A DNA stretch of 22,610 nt from DATAVK01 sp036267755 (GTDB lineage Bacteria; Actinomycetota; Actinomycetes; JAFAQI01), in the NCBI GenBank assembly GCA_036267755.1, contig DATAVK010000055.1, positions 1 through 22,610 on the forward strand, read 5' to 3'. Below the pieces are notes generated by a model. That model saw only the letters and a list, made by a program, of their open reading frames with translations. It did no database searches and was not told the DNA's origin. Both the position numbers and the translations under genes were made by a program. Below, piece after piece: positions 6,630 to 14,444 of this stretch; position 1 is the stretch's first letter, and every line of letters starts with the position of its first letter.

Positions 6630-7691
6630 GTGCTGGAGGGCTCGCACGATACGGCGGTGTACGACGACCTGCCGGACGGCGTCGTGGTCGTGGGTGCAGA
6701 CCGACTCGTGGTCTCCGCCAACTCAGCGGCTCGACGCATCCTCGGCGCGGGTGCGGGCGCCGTGACCGGCCGCCCCCTTGCCGATGTGCTGCCACTGGTC
6801 GACCCCCAAGGCCGTGACTGGTGGGCTTGCACGGATCCGTTTGGCGGTCTGCGCAGCCGGATCCGCCAGCCGGAGCGTCTGCTGACCCTGAGCCGGCCTG
6901 GGGAGCCCGACCGCTTCCTGCTCGTCACAGCGTCCTACGTCCGCCGGCCCGACCGGTCGCTGGAGCGCCTGGTGGTGAGCCTGCGCGACACCTCCGCCCG
7001 CAGCCGGCAGGAGCGCAGCGGCGCGGAGCTCGTCTCGGTCGTGGCGCACGAGCTGCGGTCGCCGTTGACCAGCGTCAAGGGGTTCACCCACACCCTGCTC
7101 ACCAAATGGGACCGGTTCACCGACGAGCAGCGGCTGCACATGCTCGCCACCGTCAACAGCGACGCTGACCGCGTCACCCGGCTCATCACGGAGCTACTGG
7201 ATGTGTCGCGGATCGAGACCGGCCGGCTCGAGCTGCACAAGCAGGTCGTCGACGTCGGTGCGATCGTCCGTCGCGACGTCGCCGGCCGGGTCGCCGCGGG
7301 GGAGCAGCCCGACCGGTTCGTCGTGCACATCGAGGACGGCATCGGTGAGGTGTGGGGGGATCCCGACAAGCTGGCGCAGGTCGTCGGCAACCTGGTCGAG
7401 AACGCGGTGCGTCATGGCGACGGGACGGTCACGGTGACCGTCGTGCCGGACGGCAAGGGACTGCGCCTGGACGTCACCGACCAGGGTGACGGCATCACCG
7501 CCGAAGCGCTGCCGCGCATCTTCACGAAGTTCTGGCGGGGGAGCCGCCGTGGCGGCACCGGCCTCGGGCTCTACATCGCCAAGGGCATCGTGGACGCTCA
7601 CGACGGCACGATCGATGCCGGCGCAGCCGCGACCGGCGGCGCCAGGGTCGGCTTTTCGCTGCCCGACGGGACTCCCAGCTTCGCTCGCTGA
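6630..7691 (+). CDS. Soluble PAS-domain sensor histidine kinase (orphan)
   Basis: Encodes 353 residues from GTG 6630, after a strong AGGGAGG at 6614-6620. No membrane segment or signal peptide is visible, so it is cytoplasmic. A PAS-like sensor domain covers ~8-120 (DDLPDGVVVVGADRLVVSANSAARRILG). The HisKA dimerisation domain follows, with phospho-acceptor His140 in VVAHELRSPLTSVKGF. The HATPase_c domain has the N box with Asn258 (GNLVENAVRHG), G1 DQGDG at 284-288, FTKFWRGS, and G2 GGTGLGL at 308-314. All catalytic motifs look intact. No response-regulator gene adjoins it; the nearest receiver is at 15688. From memory, Streptomyces also has a sensor kinase between this methyltransferase and pheS. 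The ligand sensed is unknown. Confidence 0.93.
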   Translation: MLEGSHDTAVYDDLPDGVVVVGADRLVVSANSAARRILGAGAGAVTGRPLADVLPLVDPQGRDWWACTDPFGGLRSRIRQPERLLTLSRPGEPDRFLLVTASYVRRPDRSLERLVVSLRDTSARSRQERSGAELVSVVAHELRSPLTSVKGFTHTLLTKWDRFTDEQRLHMLATVNSDADRVTRLITELLDVSRIETGRLELHKQVVDVGAIVRRDVAGRVAAGEQPDRFVVHIEDGIGEVWGDPDKLAQVVGNLVENAVRHGDGTVTVTVVPDGKGLRLDVTDQGDGITAEALPRIFTKFWRGSRRGGTGLGLYIAKGIVDAHDGTIDAGAAATGGARVGFSLPDGTPSFAR

Positions 7692-7733
7692 GGGTCCGGT
7701 CGGGCAGGAGCCCAGCTCGCGACTTTGCCCACC

Positions 7734-7739
7734 TAGACT
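7734..7739 (+). promoter_or_regulatory. Possible -10 element for pheST
   Basis: TAGACT lies in the 82-base gap between the kinase gene and pheS and fits the TAnnnT pattern. No convincing -35 is found 16-18 bases upstream. A start near 7746 would give a leader of about 28 nt, too short for a T-box or peptide attenuator. The rest of the gap holds only the Shine-Dalgarno GAAAGG (7760-7765). Confidence 0.35.
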
Positions 7740-7773
7740 CTGCCGTTGCGACGGCTCCCGAAAGGCCGCTCCC

Positions 7774-8883
7774 GTGTCTGGACCGAACGACCGCTACGAC
7801 CCCAAGGAAGTGTCCGCGCTGTCCGCCGACGAGCTCGACGCCGCCGTCACCGAGGCGCGGGCCGCCTTCCTGGCGGCCGGTGACCTTGGGGCGCTCGCCA
7901 CCGCGCACGTCGCGCACCTGGGCAATCACGCTCCGGTCGCCCTGGCGCGCCGGGAGCTCGGCGCCCTCCCGCCACAGGCTCGAGCGGACGCCGGCCGCCG
8001 GGTGAACGACGCCCGGACCGCCATCCAAGCGGCGTACGACGAACGGCTCGCGCAGCTAGAGGCCGAGCGTGACGAGCGCGTGCTCGTCGAGGAGACCGTG
8101 GACGTCACGCTGCCGACCGACGTGCAGCCGACGGGTGGCCGCCACCCCTTGACGTTGATCCAGGAGCGGGTCGCCGACGTCTTCGTCGGGATGGGCTGGG
8201 AGGTGGCCGAGGGCCCCGAGGTCGAGGCCGAGTGGCTGAACTTCGACGCGCTGAACATTCCCGCGTGGCACCCTGCGCGCGAAACCCAGGACACGCTGTG
8301 GATCGACCCGCCAAGCGGGGGTGTCGTGCTGCGCACCCACACCTCGCCGGTGCAGGTCCGGGCGCTGCTCGAGCGCGGCGCACCGTGTTACGTCGTCGCC
8401 CCCGGCCGGGTGTACCGCCAGGAAGCGCTGGACGCGACGCACACGCCGGTGTTCCACCAGCTCGAAGGCCTCGCGGTCGACGAAGGCCTGTCGATGGCCG
8501 ACCTGCGTGGCACGCTCAAGATGCTGGCTGCGGCCGTCTTCGGTCCGGGGACGACGACTCGGTTGCGCCCCGACCACTACCCGTTCACCGAGCCGTCGGC
8601 CGATGTCGACGTACGGTGCTGGGTCTGCCTCGGCGCGTCGGCGCTGCCCGGCGGCGAGCCGTGCCGGACCTGCCGCTCCGAGGGCTGGATCGAATGGGGT
8701 GGCTCCGGCATGGTCCACCCCGTCGTCCTCGCCTCGGCCGGCGTCGACCCGGAGCGCTACAGCGGGTTCGCGTTCGGGATGGGCCTGGAACGCACACTCA
8801 TGGTCCGGCACGGCCTCAGCGACATCCGCGACCTCGTCGAGGGCGATGTCCGATTCACGCTGTCGCTCGGCCGGGAGGACTGA
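7774..8883 (+). CDS. pheS: Phenylalanine--tRNA ligase alpha subunit
   Basis: Encodes 369 residues from GTG 7774, with GAAAGG at 7760-7765. It is the catalytic subunit of the alpha2-beta2 synthetase charging tRNA-Phe. An N-terminal coiled-coil arm (~1-105, Ala/Arg/Glu-rich) is followed by the class II core: HPLTLIQERVADVFVGMGWEVAEGPEVE, motif 2 region RTHTSPVQVRALL and YRQEALDATHTPVFHQLEGL, then motif 3 GFAFGMGLERTLMVRHGLSDIRDL. Inserted in the core is a four-cysteine knuckle (Cys282, 285, 297, 300; CxxC-x11-CxxC), apparently a zinc-ribbon-like loop. From memory, this is also present in other actinobacterial PheS. The gene is separated from pheT by three bases. Confidence 0.97.
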   Translation: MSGPNDRYDPKEVSALSADELDAAVTEARAAFLAAGDLGALATAHVAHLGNHAPVALARRELGALPPQARADAGRRVNDARTAIQAAYDERLAQLEAERDERVLVEETVDVTLPTDVQPTGGRHPLTLIQERVADVFVGMGWEVAEGPEVEAEWLNFDALNIPAWHPARETQDTLWIDPPSGGVVLRTHTSPVQVRALLERGAPCYVVAPGRVYRQEALDATHTPVFHQLEGLAVDEGLSMADLRGTLKMLAAAVFGPGTTTRLRPDHYPFTEPSADVDVRCWVCLGASALPGGEPCRTCRSEGWIEWGGSGMVHPVVLASAGVDPERYSGFAFGMGLERTLMVRHGLSDIRDLVEGDVRFTLSLGRED

Positions 8884-8886
8884 GCC

Positions 8887-11343
8887 GTGCGGGTTCCCGT
8901 TTCCTGGTTGCGCGACTACGTCGACGTCGGCGACGTCGATTCGCGCGACATCGCGGATCGACTCACTGCGGCCGGCCTGCAGGTCGAGCGCGTCGAGTTC
9001 CTCGGCAGCGACATCCAGGGAGTCGTCATCGCCCGGGTGCTCGAGATCGAGGAGCTCACCGGCTACAAGAAGCCGATCCGATGGGTGCGGCTCGACGACG
9101 GTACGTCGGAGCGTCACGTCGTCTGCGGCGCCAGCAACTTCGAGATCGGTGACATCGTGGCCTACGCCCGGCCGCCGGCGACGCTGCCTGGTGGCTTCCA
9201 GATCGAGGCGCGCAAGACCTACGACCACCTCTCCGACGGCATGATCTGCTCCGGCGCCGAGCTCGGCATCTCCGAGGAACGCGACGGGATCCTGCGGCTG
9301 CCGGCCGACCTGACCCTGGGTGACGACGCGGTGGACGCGCTCGGCCTACGGGACGACGTTCTCGACATCTCGATCAATCCCGATCGCGGCTACGCGCTGT
9401 CAGTCCGTGGGGTGGCCCGCGAGGTCGCGACCAGCTACGGGATCCCGTTCCGTGACCCCGCCGACGTCGAGGTCCCGGCGCCCGACACCACGGCGTACCA
9501 GGTGTCGATCGACGACCCGGCGAGCTGCGATCGTTATCTGCTGCGGGTATTGCGGGGGATCGATCCGACGGCACCTAGCCCTCGCTGGCTGCAGCGGCGG
9601 CTCACCCTCGCCGGGATGCGCCCGATCTCGCTGATCGTGGACGTCGCGAACCACGTCATGCTCGACGTCGGCCAGCCGCTGCACACCTTCGATGCCGGCC
9701 GGGTAAGCGGGCCGATCGTGGTACGCCGAGCTCGCGATGGCGAGCGGATCGTGACCCTTGACGGGGTCGACCGCCAGCTCGACTCGACCGACCTCGTCAT
9801 CGCGGACGACTCCGGCCCGATCGCGCTGGCCGGAGTGATGGGTGGTGCCTCGACAGAGGTCACGGAGAGCACGAGCGACGTGCTGCTCGAAGCCGCCCAC
9901 TTCGAGGCCGTCTTGGTGTCGGGCGCCGCTCGTCGTCACCGGCTCGGATCCGAAGCCTCGCGTCGCTTCGAGCGGGGAGTGGACGATGCGCTGGCACCCG
10001 CCGGGGCGGAGCTCGCCGTGCGCCTGCTGCAGCAGCTGGCCGGTGCCGCGGCCGAGGCGCCCGCGGTCGATGTGGACGTGCGCCCACCCCGACCATCGAT
10101 CAGCCTCACCGCCGATCTGCCGGGGCGGCTGGCCGGAGTGCCCTACTCCCGCGAGACGGTCGAGCGGCGGCTCCGTGAGGTCGGCTGTGAGATCAGTGAA
10201 TCCGGCGAGGCCACGCTGAGCGTGACACCACCGTCGTGGCGGCCCGACCTGCGGATCCCGGCCGACCTGGTCGAAGAAGTGGTGCGGCTCGAGGGATACG
10301 CCGCGCTGCCAGCCACCGTCCCGACGGCGCCGGCCGGTCGCGGCCTGACCCGCACCCAGCGGCTCCGGCGCCAGGTCGGCCGGACCCTCGCGGCAGCGGG
10401 GTACGTCGAGGTGCTGAGCTCACCGTTCGTCGATGCCGGGTCCGCGCACCGGCTCCTGCTGGACGCCGACGACCCCCGGGTCCCCTCGGTCCGCGTGGCG
10501 AACCCCGTAGCGGACACCGAGCCGTACCTGCGCGCCACGCTGCTCCCCGGGCTGTTCACCACCTTGGCCCGCAACGTGGGGCGCGGCCTGACGGACGTCG
10601 CGCTCTTCGAGACCGGGCCGGTCTTCCGGCACCGGGACTCGCCACCGCCGCCTCGGCTGCCTGCCGGGGTACGGCCCTCCGACAGCGACCTCGCCGCGCT
10701 CGATGCCTCGCTGCCCGACCAGCCGCAGCGGGTGGCGGTCGCTCTTACCGGCATGCGGCAGCGACCCGGCTGGTGGGGTCCGGGTCGGGCCGCGGCGTGG
10801 TCGGACGCGGTCGAAGCCGGCCGGCTGCTCGCGCGCACGCTGGGCGTCGAGGTGACCGTCAGCGCCGATCGGCACCCCCCGTTCCATCCCGGCCGGTGTG
10901 CTGCGCTCCACGTCGGCGAGACGCTGCTCGGCCATGCCGGCGAGCTGCACCCGCGGGCGATCGCCGCGCTCGAGTTGCCAGCCGGCACCAGCGCGATGGA
11001 GTTGTCGCTCGACGTGTTGTTAGCGGCGGTGCCCGACCTCGCCACCGCGGTGCCGGTATCGGCGTACCCCGCCGGCTCGGTCGACGTCGCCCTCGTCCTG
11101 CCGCTCGCCGTGCCGGTTGCGGCCGTCGAGTCGGCGCTGCGCCGAGGCGGTGGTGACCTGCTCGAGAGCGTCCGGCTGTTCGACGTGTATACCGGCAGCC
11201 AGCTGCCGTCGGGACACCGCTCATTGGCGTTCACGCTTCGGCTGCGCGCACTCGACCACACGCTGACCAGCGAGGAGATGCTCGCCGTCCGGGACGCGGC
11301 CGTCGCGGTGGCCACGGCGGAGCTGGGCGCTGTCCTGCGCTGA
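8887..11343 (+). CDS. pheT: Phenylalanine--tRNA ligase beta subunit
   Basis: Encodes 818 residues from GTG 8887, preceded by GGGAGG at 8873-8878 inside the pheS end. The protein begins MRVPVSWLRDYVDV as expected. Domains in order: EMAP/OB tRNA-binding domain ~40-150 (VVCGASNFEIGDIVAYARPPATLPGG interrupted by family variation), B3/4 editing domain ~205-370 (LIVDVANHVMLDVGQPLHTFDA), B5 domain ~400-470 (VTPPSWRPDLRIPADLVEEV), a catalytic-like core ~485-710, and the C-terminal FDX-ACB anticodon-binding domain ~725-818 (YPAGSVDVALVLP to LTSEEM). Length agrees with the family (about 800-830). It is co-transcribed with pheS. The 55 bases to argC contain the arginine promoter. Confidence 0.97.
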   Translation: MRVPVSWLRDYVDVGDVDSRDIADRLTAAGLQVERVEFLGSDIQGVVIARVLEIEELTGYKKPIRWVRLDDGTSERHVVCGASNFEIGDIVAYARPPATLPGGFQIEARKTYDHLSDGMICSGAELGISEERDGILRLPADLTLGDDAVDALGLRDDVLDISINPDRGYALSVRGVAREVATSYGIPFRDPADVEVPAPDTTAYQVSIDDPASCDRYLLRVLRGIDPTAPSPRWLQRRLTLAGMRPISLIVDVANHVMLDVGQPLHTFDAGRVSGPIVVRRARDGERIVTLDGVDRQLDSTDLVIADDSGPIALAGVMGGASTEVTESTSDVLLEAAHFEAVLVSGAARRHRLGSEASRRFERGVDDALAPAGAELAVRLLQQLAGAAAEAPAVDVDVRPPRPSISLTADLPGRLAGVPYSRETVERRLREVGCEISESGEATLSVTPPSWRPDLRIPADLVEEVVRLEGYAALPATVPTAPAGRGLTRTQRLRRQVGRTLAAAGYVEVLSSPFVDAGSAHRLLLDADDPRVPSVRVANPVADTEPYLRATLLPGLFTTLARNVGRGLTDVALFETGPVFRHRDSPPPPRLPAGVRPSDSDLAALDASLPDQPQRVAVALTGMRQRPGWWGPGRAAAWSDAVEAGRLLARTLGVEVTVSADRHPPFHPGRCAALHVGETLLGHAGELHPRAIAALELPAGTSAMELSLDVLLAAVPDLATAVPVSAYPAGSVDVALVLPLAVPVAAVESALRRGGGDLLESVRLFDVYTGSQLPSGHRSLAFTLRLRALDHTLTSEEMLAVRDAAVAVATAELGAVLR

Positions 11344-11351
11344 CCGCCGCG

Positions 11352-11386
11352 TGGATAGTCAGTCGCCTGGCTGCATCACCATGCAG
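11352..11386 (+). promoter_or_regulatory. Tandem ARG boxes (ArgR operator) of the arg operon
   Basis: A perfect inverted repeat CTGCAT-CACC-ATGCAG lies at 11371-11386. It fits the general ArgR half-site plan TGnAT-N4-ATnCA (core 11372-11385). A weaker copy, TGGAT-AGTC-AGTCG at 11352-11365, is centred 20 bases upstream, close to the ~21-base spacing of paired ARG boxes known for E. coli. argR itself lies in the operon (17020). The strong box abuts the -10 element. Confidence 0.75.
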
Positions 11387-11392
11387 TAGTCT
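11363..11392 (+). promoter_or_regulatory. argC promoter, predicted leaderless
   Basis: TAGTCT at 11387-11392 is a good actinobacterial -10 (TAnnnT). A weak -35 candidate TCGCCT lies at 11363-11368 with an 18-base spacer that is nearly filled by the strong ARG box. The argC GTG starts only 6 bases after the -10, where transcription itself would start, and no Shine-Dalgarno precedes it. This points to a leaderless mRNA and to repression by direct steric block. Confidence 0.6.
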
Positions 11393-11398
11393 GGTCGC

Positions 11399-12427
11399 GT
11401 GGGAGTGATCGCCGGCATCGTCGGAGCCAGTGGGTATGCCGGTGGCGAGCTGGTCCGGCTGGTGGCCGCGCACCCGGAGCTCGAGCTGGGCCCGCTGGTC
11501 GCCGGGACCAAGGCAGGGCGTCCGCTCGGCGAGGTGCACCCGAACCTGGTCAGCCACGCCGACCGGCTGCTGGTCGACCTGGCAGCACCCGAGGTGGCCG
11601 ACTGCGACCTGCTGTTCCTGGCGCTGCCGCACGGCGCCTCCGCGGCCGCCGTGGCCAATCTCGATGGGGATCCGCTCATCGTCGACCTGGGGGCGGACTT
11701 CAGGCTGGTGGACCCGGCGGCCTGGGAGCGGTGGTACGACGGCCCGCACGCCGGGTGCTGGCCCTACGGCCTCCCCGAACTGCCAGGGGCCCGCGACGCC
11801 ATCCGGTCGGCCCGACGGGTCGCCAACCCCGGTTGCTACGCGACCGCGATCGCCCTTGCGCTGGCGCCCCTGCTGGCGGAGCCGGTGGTCGAAGCCTCCG
11901 ACATCGTCGTGGTCGCTGCGAGCGGGACCAGCGGCGCCGGTCGGTCCGCCAGCGAGCGGCTGCTGGGCTCCGAGGTGATGGGCGACCTCACGCCGTACAA
12001 GGTCGGCGGCAGCCATCAGCATCTCGGCGAGCTTCGCCAGTCGCTGTCGGCGGTCGCGGGCGAGACCGTCTCGATGTCGTTCACCCCGGTCCTCGCCCCG
12101 ATGCCGCGGGGGATCCTCGCCACCTGCACGGCGCGGTTGCGCCCGGGCATGACGCTGGAGGCGTTGCGGGCGGCCTACCAGCGGTACGACGACGAGCCGT
12201 TCGTCACGCTGCTCCCCGACGGCCAGTGGCCACACACCGCCGCCACCTCGGGATCGAACAGCGCCGTACTGCAGGTCGCCCTCGACGAAGACGCCGGCCG
12301 TGCCGTCGTCGTGGCCGCGATCGACAACCTGGGCAAGGGAGCCGCCGGACAGGCGGTGCAGAACGCGAACCTGATGCTCGGGCTCCCGGAGACGACCGGG
12401 CTCGCAGTGAACGGTGTTGCGCCGTGA
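11399..12427 (+). CDS. argC: N-acetyl-gamma-glutamyl-phosphate reductase
   Basis: Encodes 342 residues. It reduces N-acetylglutamyl phosphate with NADPH to the semialdehyde, the third step of arginine synthesis. The N-terminal Rossmann motif is VGASGYAGGELVRL. The catalytic cysteine is Cys146 in VANPGCYATAIAL. Further family features are SGTSGAGRSASERLL, VGGSHQHLGELRQ and the C-terminal DNLGKGAAGQAVQNANLMLGLPE. The first GTG (11399) is chosen because it lies at the predicted transcription start; a second GTG two codons later (11405) is possible. It is the first gene of the arg operon. Its stop overlaps argJ (GTGA), indicating coupled translation. Confidence 0.96.
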   Translation: MGVIAGIVGASGYAGGELVRLVAAHPELELGPLVAGTKAGRPLGEVHPNLVSHADRLLVDLAAPEVADCDLLFLALPHGASAAAVANLDGDPLIVDLGADFRLVDPAAWERWYDGPHAGCWPYGLPELPGARDAIRSARRVANPGCYATAIALALAPLLAEPVVEASDIVVVAASGTSGAGRSASERLLGSEVMGDLTPYKVGGSHQHLGELRQSLSAVAGETVSMSFTPVLAPMPRGILATCTARLRPGMTLEALRAAYQRYDDEPFVTLLPDGQWPHTAATSGSNSAVLQVALDEDAGRAVVVAAIDNLGKGAAGQAVQNANLMLGLPETTGLAVNGVAP

Positions 12428-13572
12428 GTATCACCGCACCCGCTGGCTTCCGGGCGGCGGGAGTCGAGGCCGGGTTGAAGTCGGCCGGGCGTGACGTCGC
12501 CCTCGTCATCAACGACGGCCCGGCGTACGCCGCGGCCGGGGTGTTCACCGCCAACCGGATCAAGGCAGCGCCGGTGCTGTGGTCGGAACAGGTCCTCACC
12601 TCGGGCCGGCTGCGCGCCGTCGTCCTCAACTCCGGCGGCGCCAACGCCTGCACCGGTCCCCAGGGGTTCCAGGACACGCACGCGACCGCCGAGCAGGTCG
12701 CCGGACTCTTGGACTGCGGCGCCGGCGAGGTCGCGGTCTGCTCCACCGGCCTGATCGGTGAGCGGCTCCCCATGGACCGGCTCTCCGCCGGGATCGCCGA
12801 CGCAGGCGGCTCGCTGTCAGCCACCGGCGGCGACGATGCAGCGGACGCCATCCGTACGACGGACACCGTGCCCAAGACCGCGGTGGCGACCGAGCAGGGC
12901 GTGACTGTCGGCGGGATGGCGAAGGGTGCCGGGATGCTCGCGCCGGAGCTGGCCACGATGCTGTCCGTCGTCACGACCGACGCGGTCGCCGACGCCGAGA
13001 CGCTCGACCGGGTGCTTCGCCGCGCCGCCGCGGTGAGCTTCGACCGGGTCGACAGCGACGGCTGCATGTCGACCAACGACACGGTGCTGCTGCTCGCCAG
13101 CGGCGCCTCCGGCGTCGAGCTCGACGAGGTGTCGCTGACCGCGCTCGTCACCCGGGTATGCGATGACCTGGCCCGGCAGCTGATCGCGGACGCCGAAGGC
13201 GCGAGCAAGGAGGTCCTCGTCGAGGTCGTGGGTGCCGCCGACACCGCCGACGCGATGGAGGTCGCCCGCGCCGTCGCGCGCAGCAACCTGCTCAAGTGCG
13301 CCCTCCATGGCGAGGACCCGAACTGGGGACGGGTGCTTTCGGCACTCGGCACGACCCGCGCCGTGTTCGAGCCCGACGCGGTCGACGTCGGTTTCGGCGG
13401 CGTCTGGGTGTGCCGGGCCGGCAGCATCGGGGATGACCGGGCCAAGGTGGATCTCAGCGGTCGCGAGATCACCATCACCATCGACCTCCACGCCGGCGAG
13501 GCCACCGGGTTCGTCCGGACCAACGACCTCACTGCGGCTTACGTCCACGAGAACTCGGCGTACTCGACGTGA
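12424..13572 (+). CDS. argJ: Bifunctional glutamate N-acetyltransferase / amino-acid acetyltransferase (ornithine acetyltransferase)
   Basis: Encodes 382 residues from GTG 12424, which overlaps the argC stop. ArgJ moves the acetyl group from N-acetylornithine back to glutamate, making the pathway cyclic; some forms also use acetyl-CoA. It is an Ntn-hydrolase-like enzyme that self-cleaves before a threonine: KGAGMLAPELATMLS is present with the expected nucleophile Thr178. Other landmarks are LNSGGANACTGPQG, STGLIGERLPMD, KCALHGEDPNWGR and the conserved C-terminus YVHENSAYST. Whether this copy is mono- or bifunctional cannot be decided from sequence. Upstream in-frame starts lie inside argC and are rejected. 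The stop overlaps argB (GTGA). Confidence 0.96.
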   Translation: MSITAPAGFRAAGVEAGLKSAGRDVALVINDGPAYAAAGVFTANRIKAAPVLWSEQVLTSGRLRAVVLNSGGANACTGPQGFQDTHATAEQVAGLLDCGAGEVAVCSTGLIGERLPMDRLSAGIADAGGSLSATGGDDAADAIRTTDTVPKTAVATEQGVTVGGMAKGAGMLAPELATMLSVVTTDAVADAETLDRVLRRAAAVSFDRVDSDGCMSTNDTVLLLASGASGVELDEVSLTALVTRVCDDLARQLIADAEGASKEVLVEVVGAADTADAMEVARAVARSNLLKCALHGEDPNWGRVLSALGTTRAVFEPDAVDVGFGGVWVCRAGSIGDDRAKVDLSGREITITIDLHAGEATGFVRTNDLTAAYVHENSAYST

Positions 13573-14444
13573 CCGCGATGACGCCTGTGGACAAGGCCGC
13601 CGCGTTCGTCGAGGCGCTGCCGTGGCTCGAGCGGTTCCACGGCCGCACCATCGTCGTGAAGTACGGCGGCAACGCGATGACCGACGACACATTGCGGGAT
13701 GCGTTCGCCGAAGACGTCGTCTTCCTGCGCTACGCCGGAATCCAGGTCGTCGTCGTCCATGGCGGTGGCCCGCAGATCGACGTGCAGCTGGACCGGTTGG
13801 GCATCGAGCGCAGCTTCGCCGGCGGCCTGCGGGTCACGACGCCGGAGACGATGGACGTGGTCCGGATGGTCCTGGTCGGACAGGTCCAGCGCGACATCGT
13901 CGGGCTGGTCAACGCCCACGGTCCGTTCGCCGTGGGGTTGTCCGGTGAGGACGGCCGGCTGATGACGGCCACCCGCCGGTCCGGGATGGTCGACGGCGAG
14001 GAGATCGACATCGGGTTGGTCGGCGACGTGGTCCACGTCGATGCCGGAGTGCTCCGGGGGCTGCTGGCCGATGGCCGGGTCCCGGTCGTCGCGAGCGTCT
14101 GCCGGGGCGACGACGGCGGCGTCTACAACGTGAACGCCGACACCGCGGCGGCCGCTGTCGCCGCGGCGATCGGCGCGGAGAAGCTGGTCGTGCTCACCGA
14201 CGTGGAGGGCCTCTACCGTGACTGGCCGGCCAGCGACGACGTCATCAGCCGACTCGACGCCACGGAGCTCGAGTCGCTGCTCCCCACTCTCGCCGAAGGG
14301 ATGATCCCGAAGATGGAGGCTTGCCTGCGTGCGGTCCGTGGCGGCGTACCCGCGGCCCACGTCCTCGACGGCCGGGTCCCACACGCCTTGCTGCTCGAGC
14401 TGCTCACCGACTCCGGTGTCGGGACCATGGTGGTGCCGGCATGA
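13569..14444 (+). CDS. argB: Acetylglutamate kinase
   Basis: Encodes 291 residues from GTG 13569, overlapping the argJ stop; ATG 13578 three codons later is an alternative. It phosphorylates N-acetylglutamate and is usually the arginine feedback-inhibited step in cyclic pathways. Amino-acid kinase fold features are IVVKYGGNAM (ATP lysine), VVVHGGGPQID, GGLRVT, NAHGPFAVGLSGEDG, YNVNADTAAAAVAAAIGAEKLVVLTDVEGLY and GMIPKMEACLRAV. The N-terminal helix (AAAFVEALPWLERFHG) is the type seen in hexameric arginine-sensitive kinases, so feedback inhibition is inferred. The stop overlaps argD (ATGA). Confidence 0.96.
   Translation: MTAMTPVDKAAAFVEALPWLERFHGRTIVVKYGGNAMTDDTLRDAFAEDVVFLRYAGIQVVVVHGGGPQIDVQLDRLGIERSFAGGLRVTTPETMDVVRMVLVGQVQRDIVGLVNAHGPFAVGLSGEDGRLMTATRRSGMVDGEEIDIGLVGDVVHVDAGVLRGLLADGRVPVVASVCRGDDGGVYNVNADTAAAAVAAAIGAEKLVVLTDVEGLYRDWPASDDVISRLDATELESLLPTLAEGMIPKMEACLRAVRGGVPAAHVLDGRVPHALLLELLTDSGVGTMVVPA

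Noticed and set aside
7700..7716. GGGC-AGGA-GCCC hairpin after the kinase gene as a terminator
   Set aside because: Only four base pairs and no T-run; too weak to call.
7692..7773. T-box or attenuator before pheS
   Set aside because: The gap is 82 bases and the likely leader about 28 nt, with no T-box sequence and no Phe-rich leader peptide.
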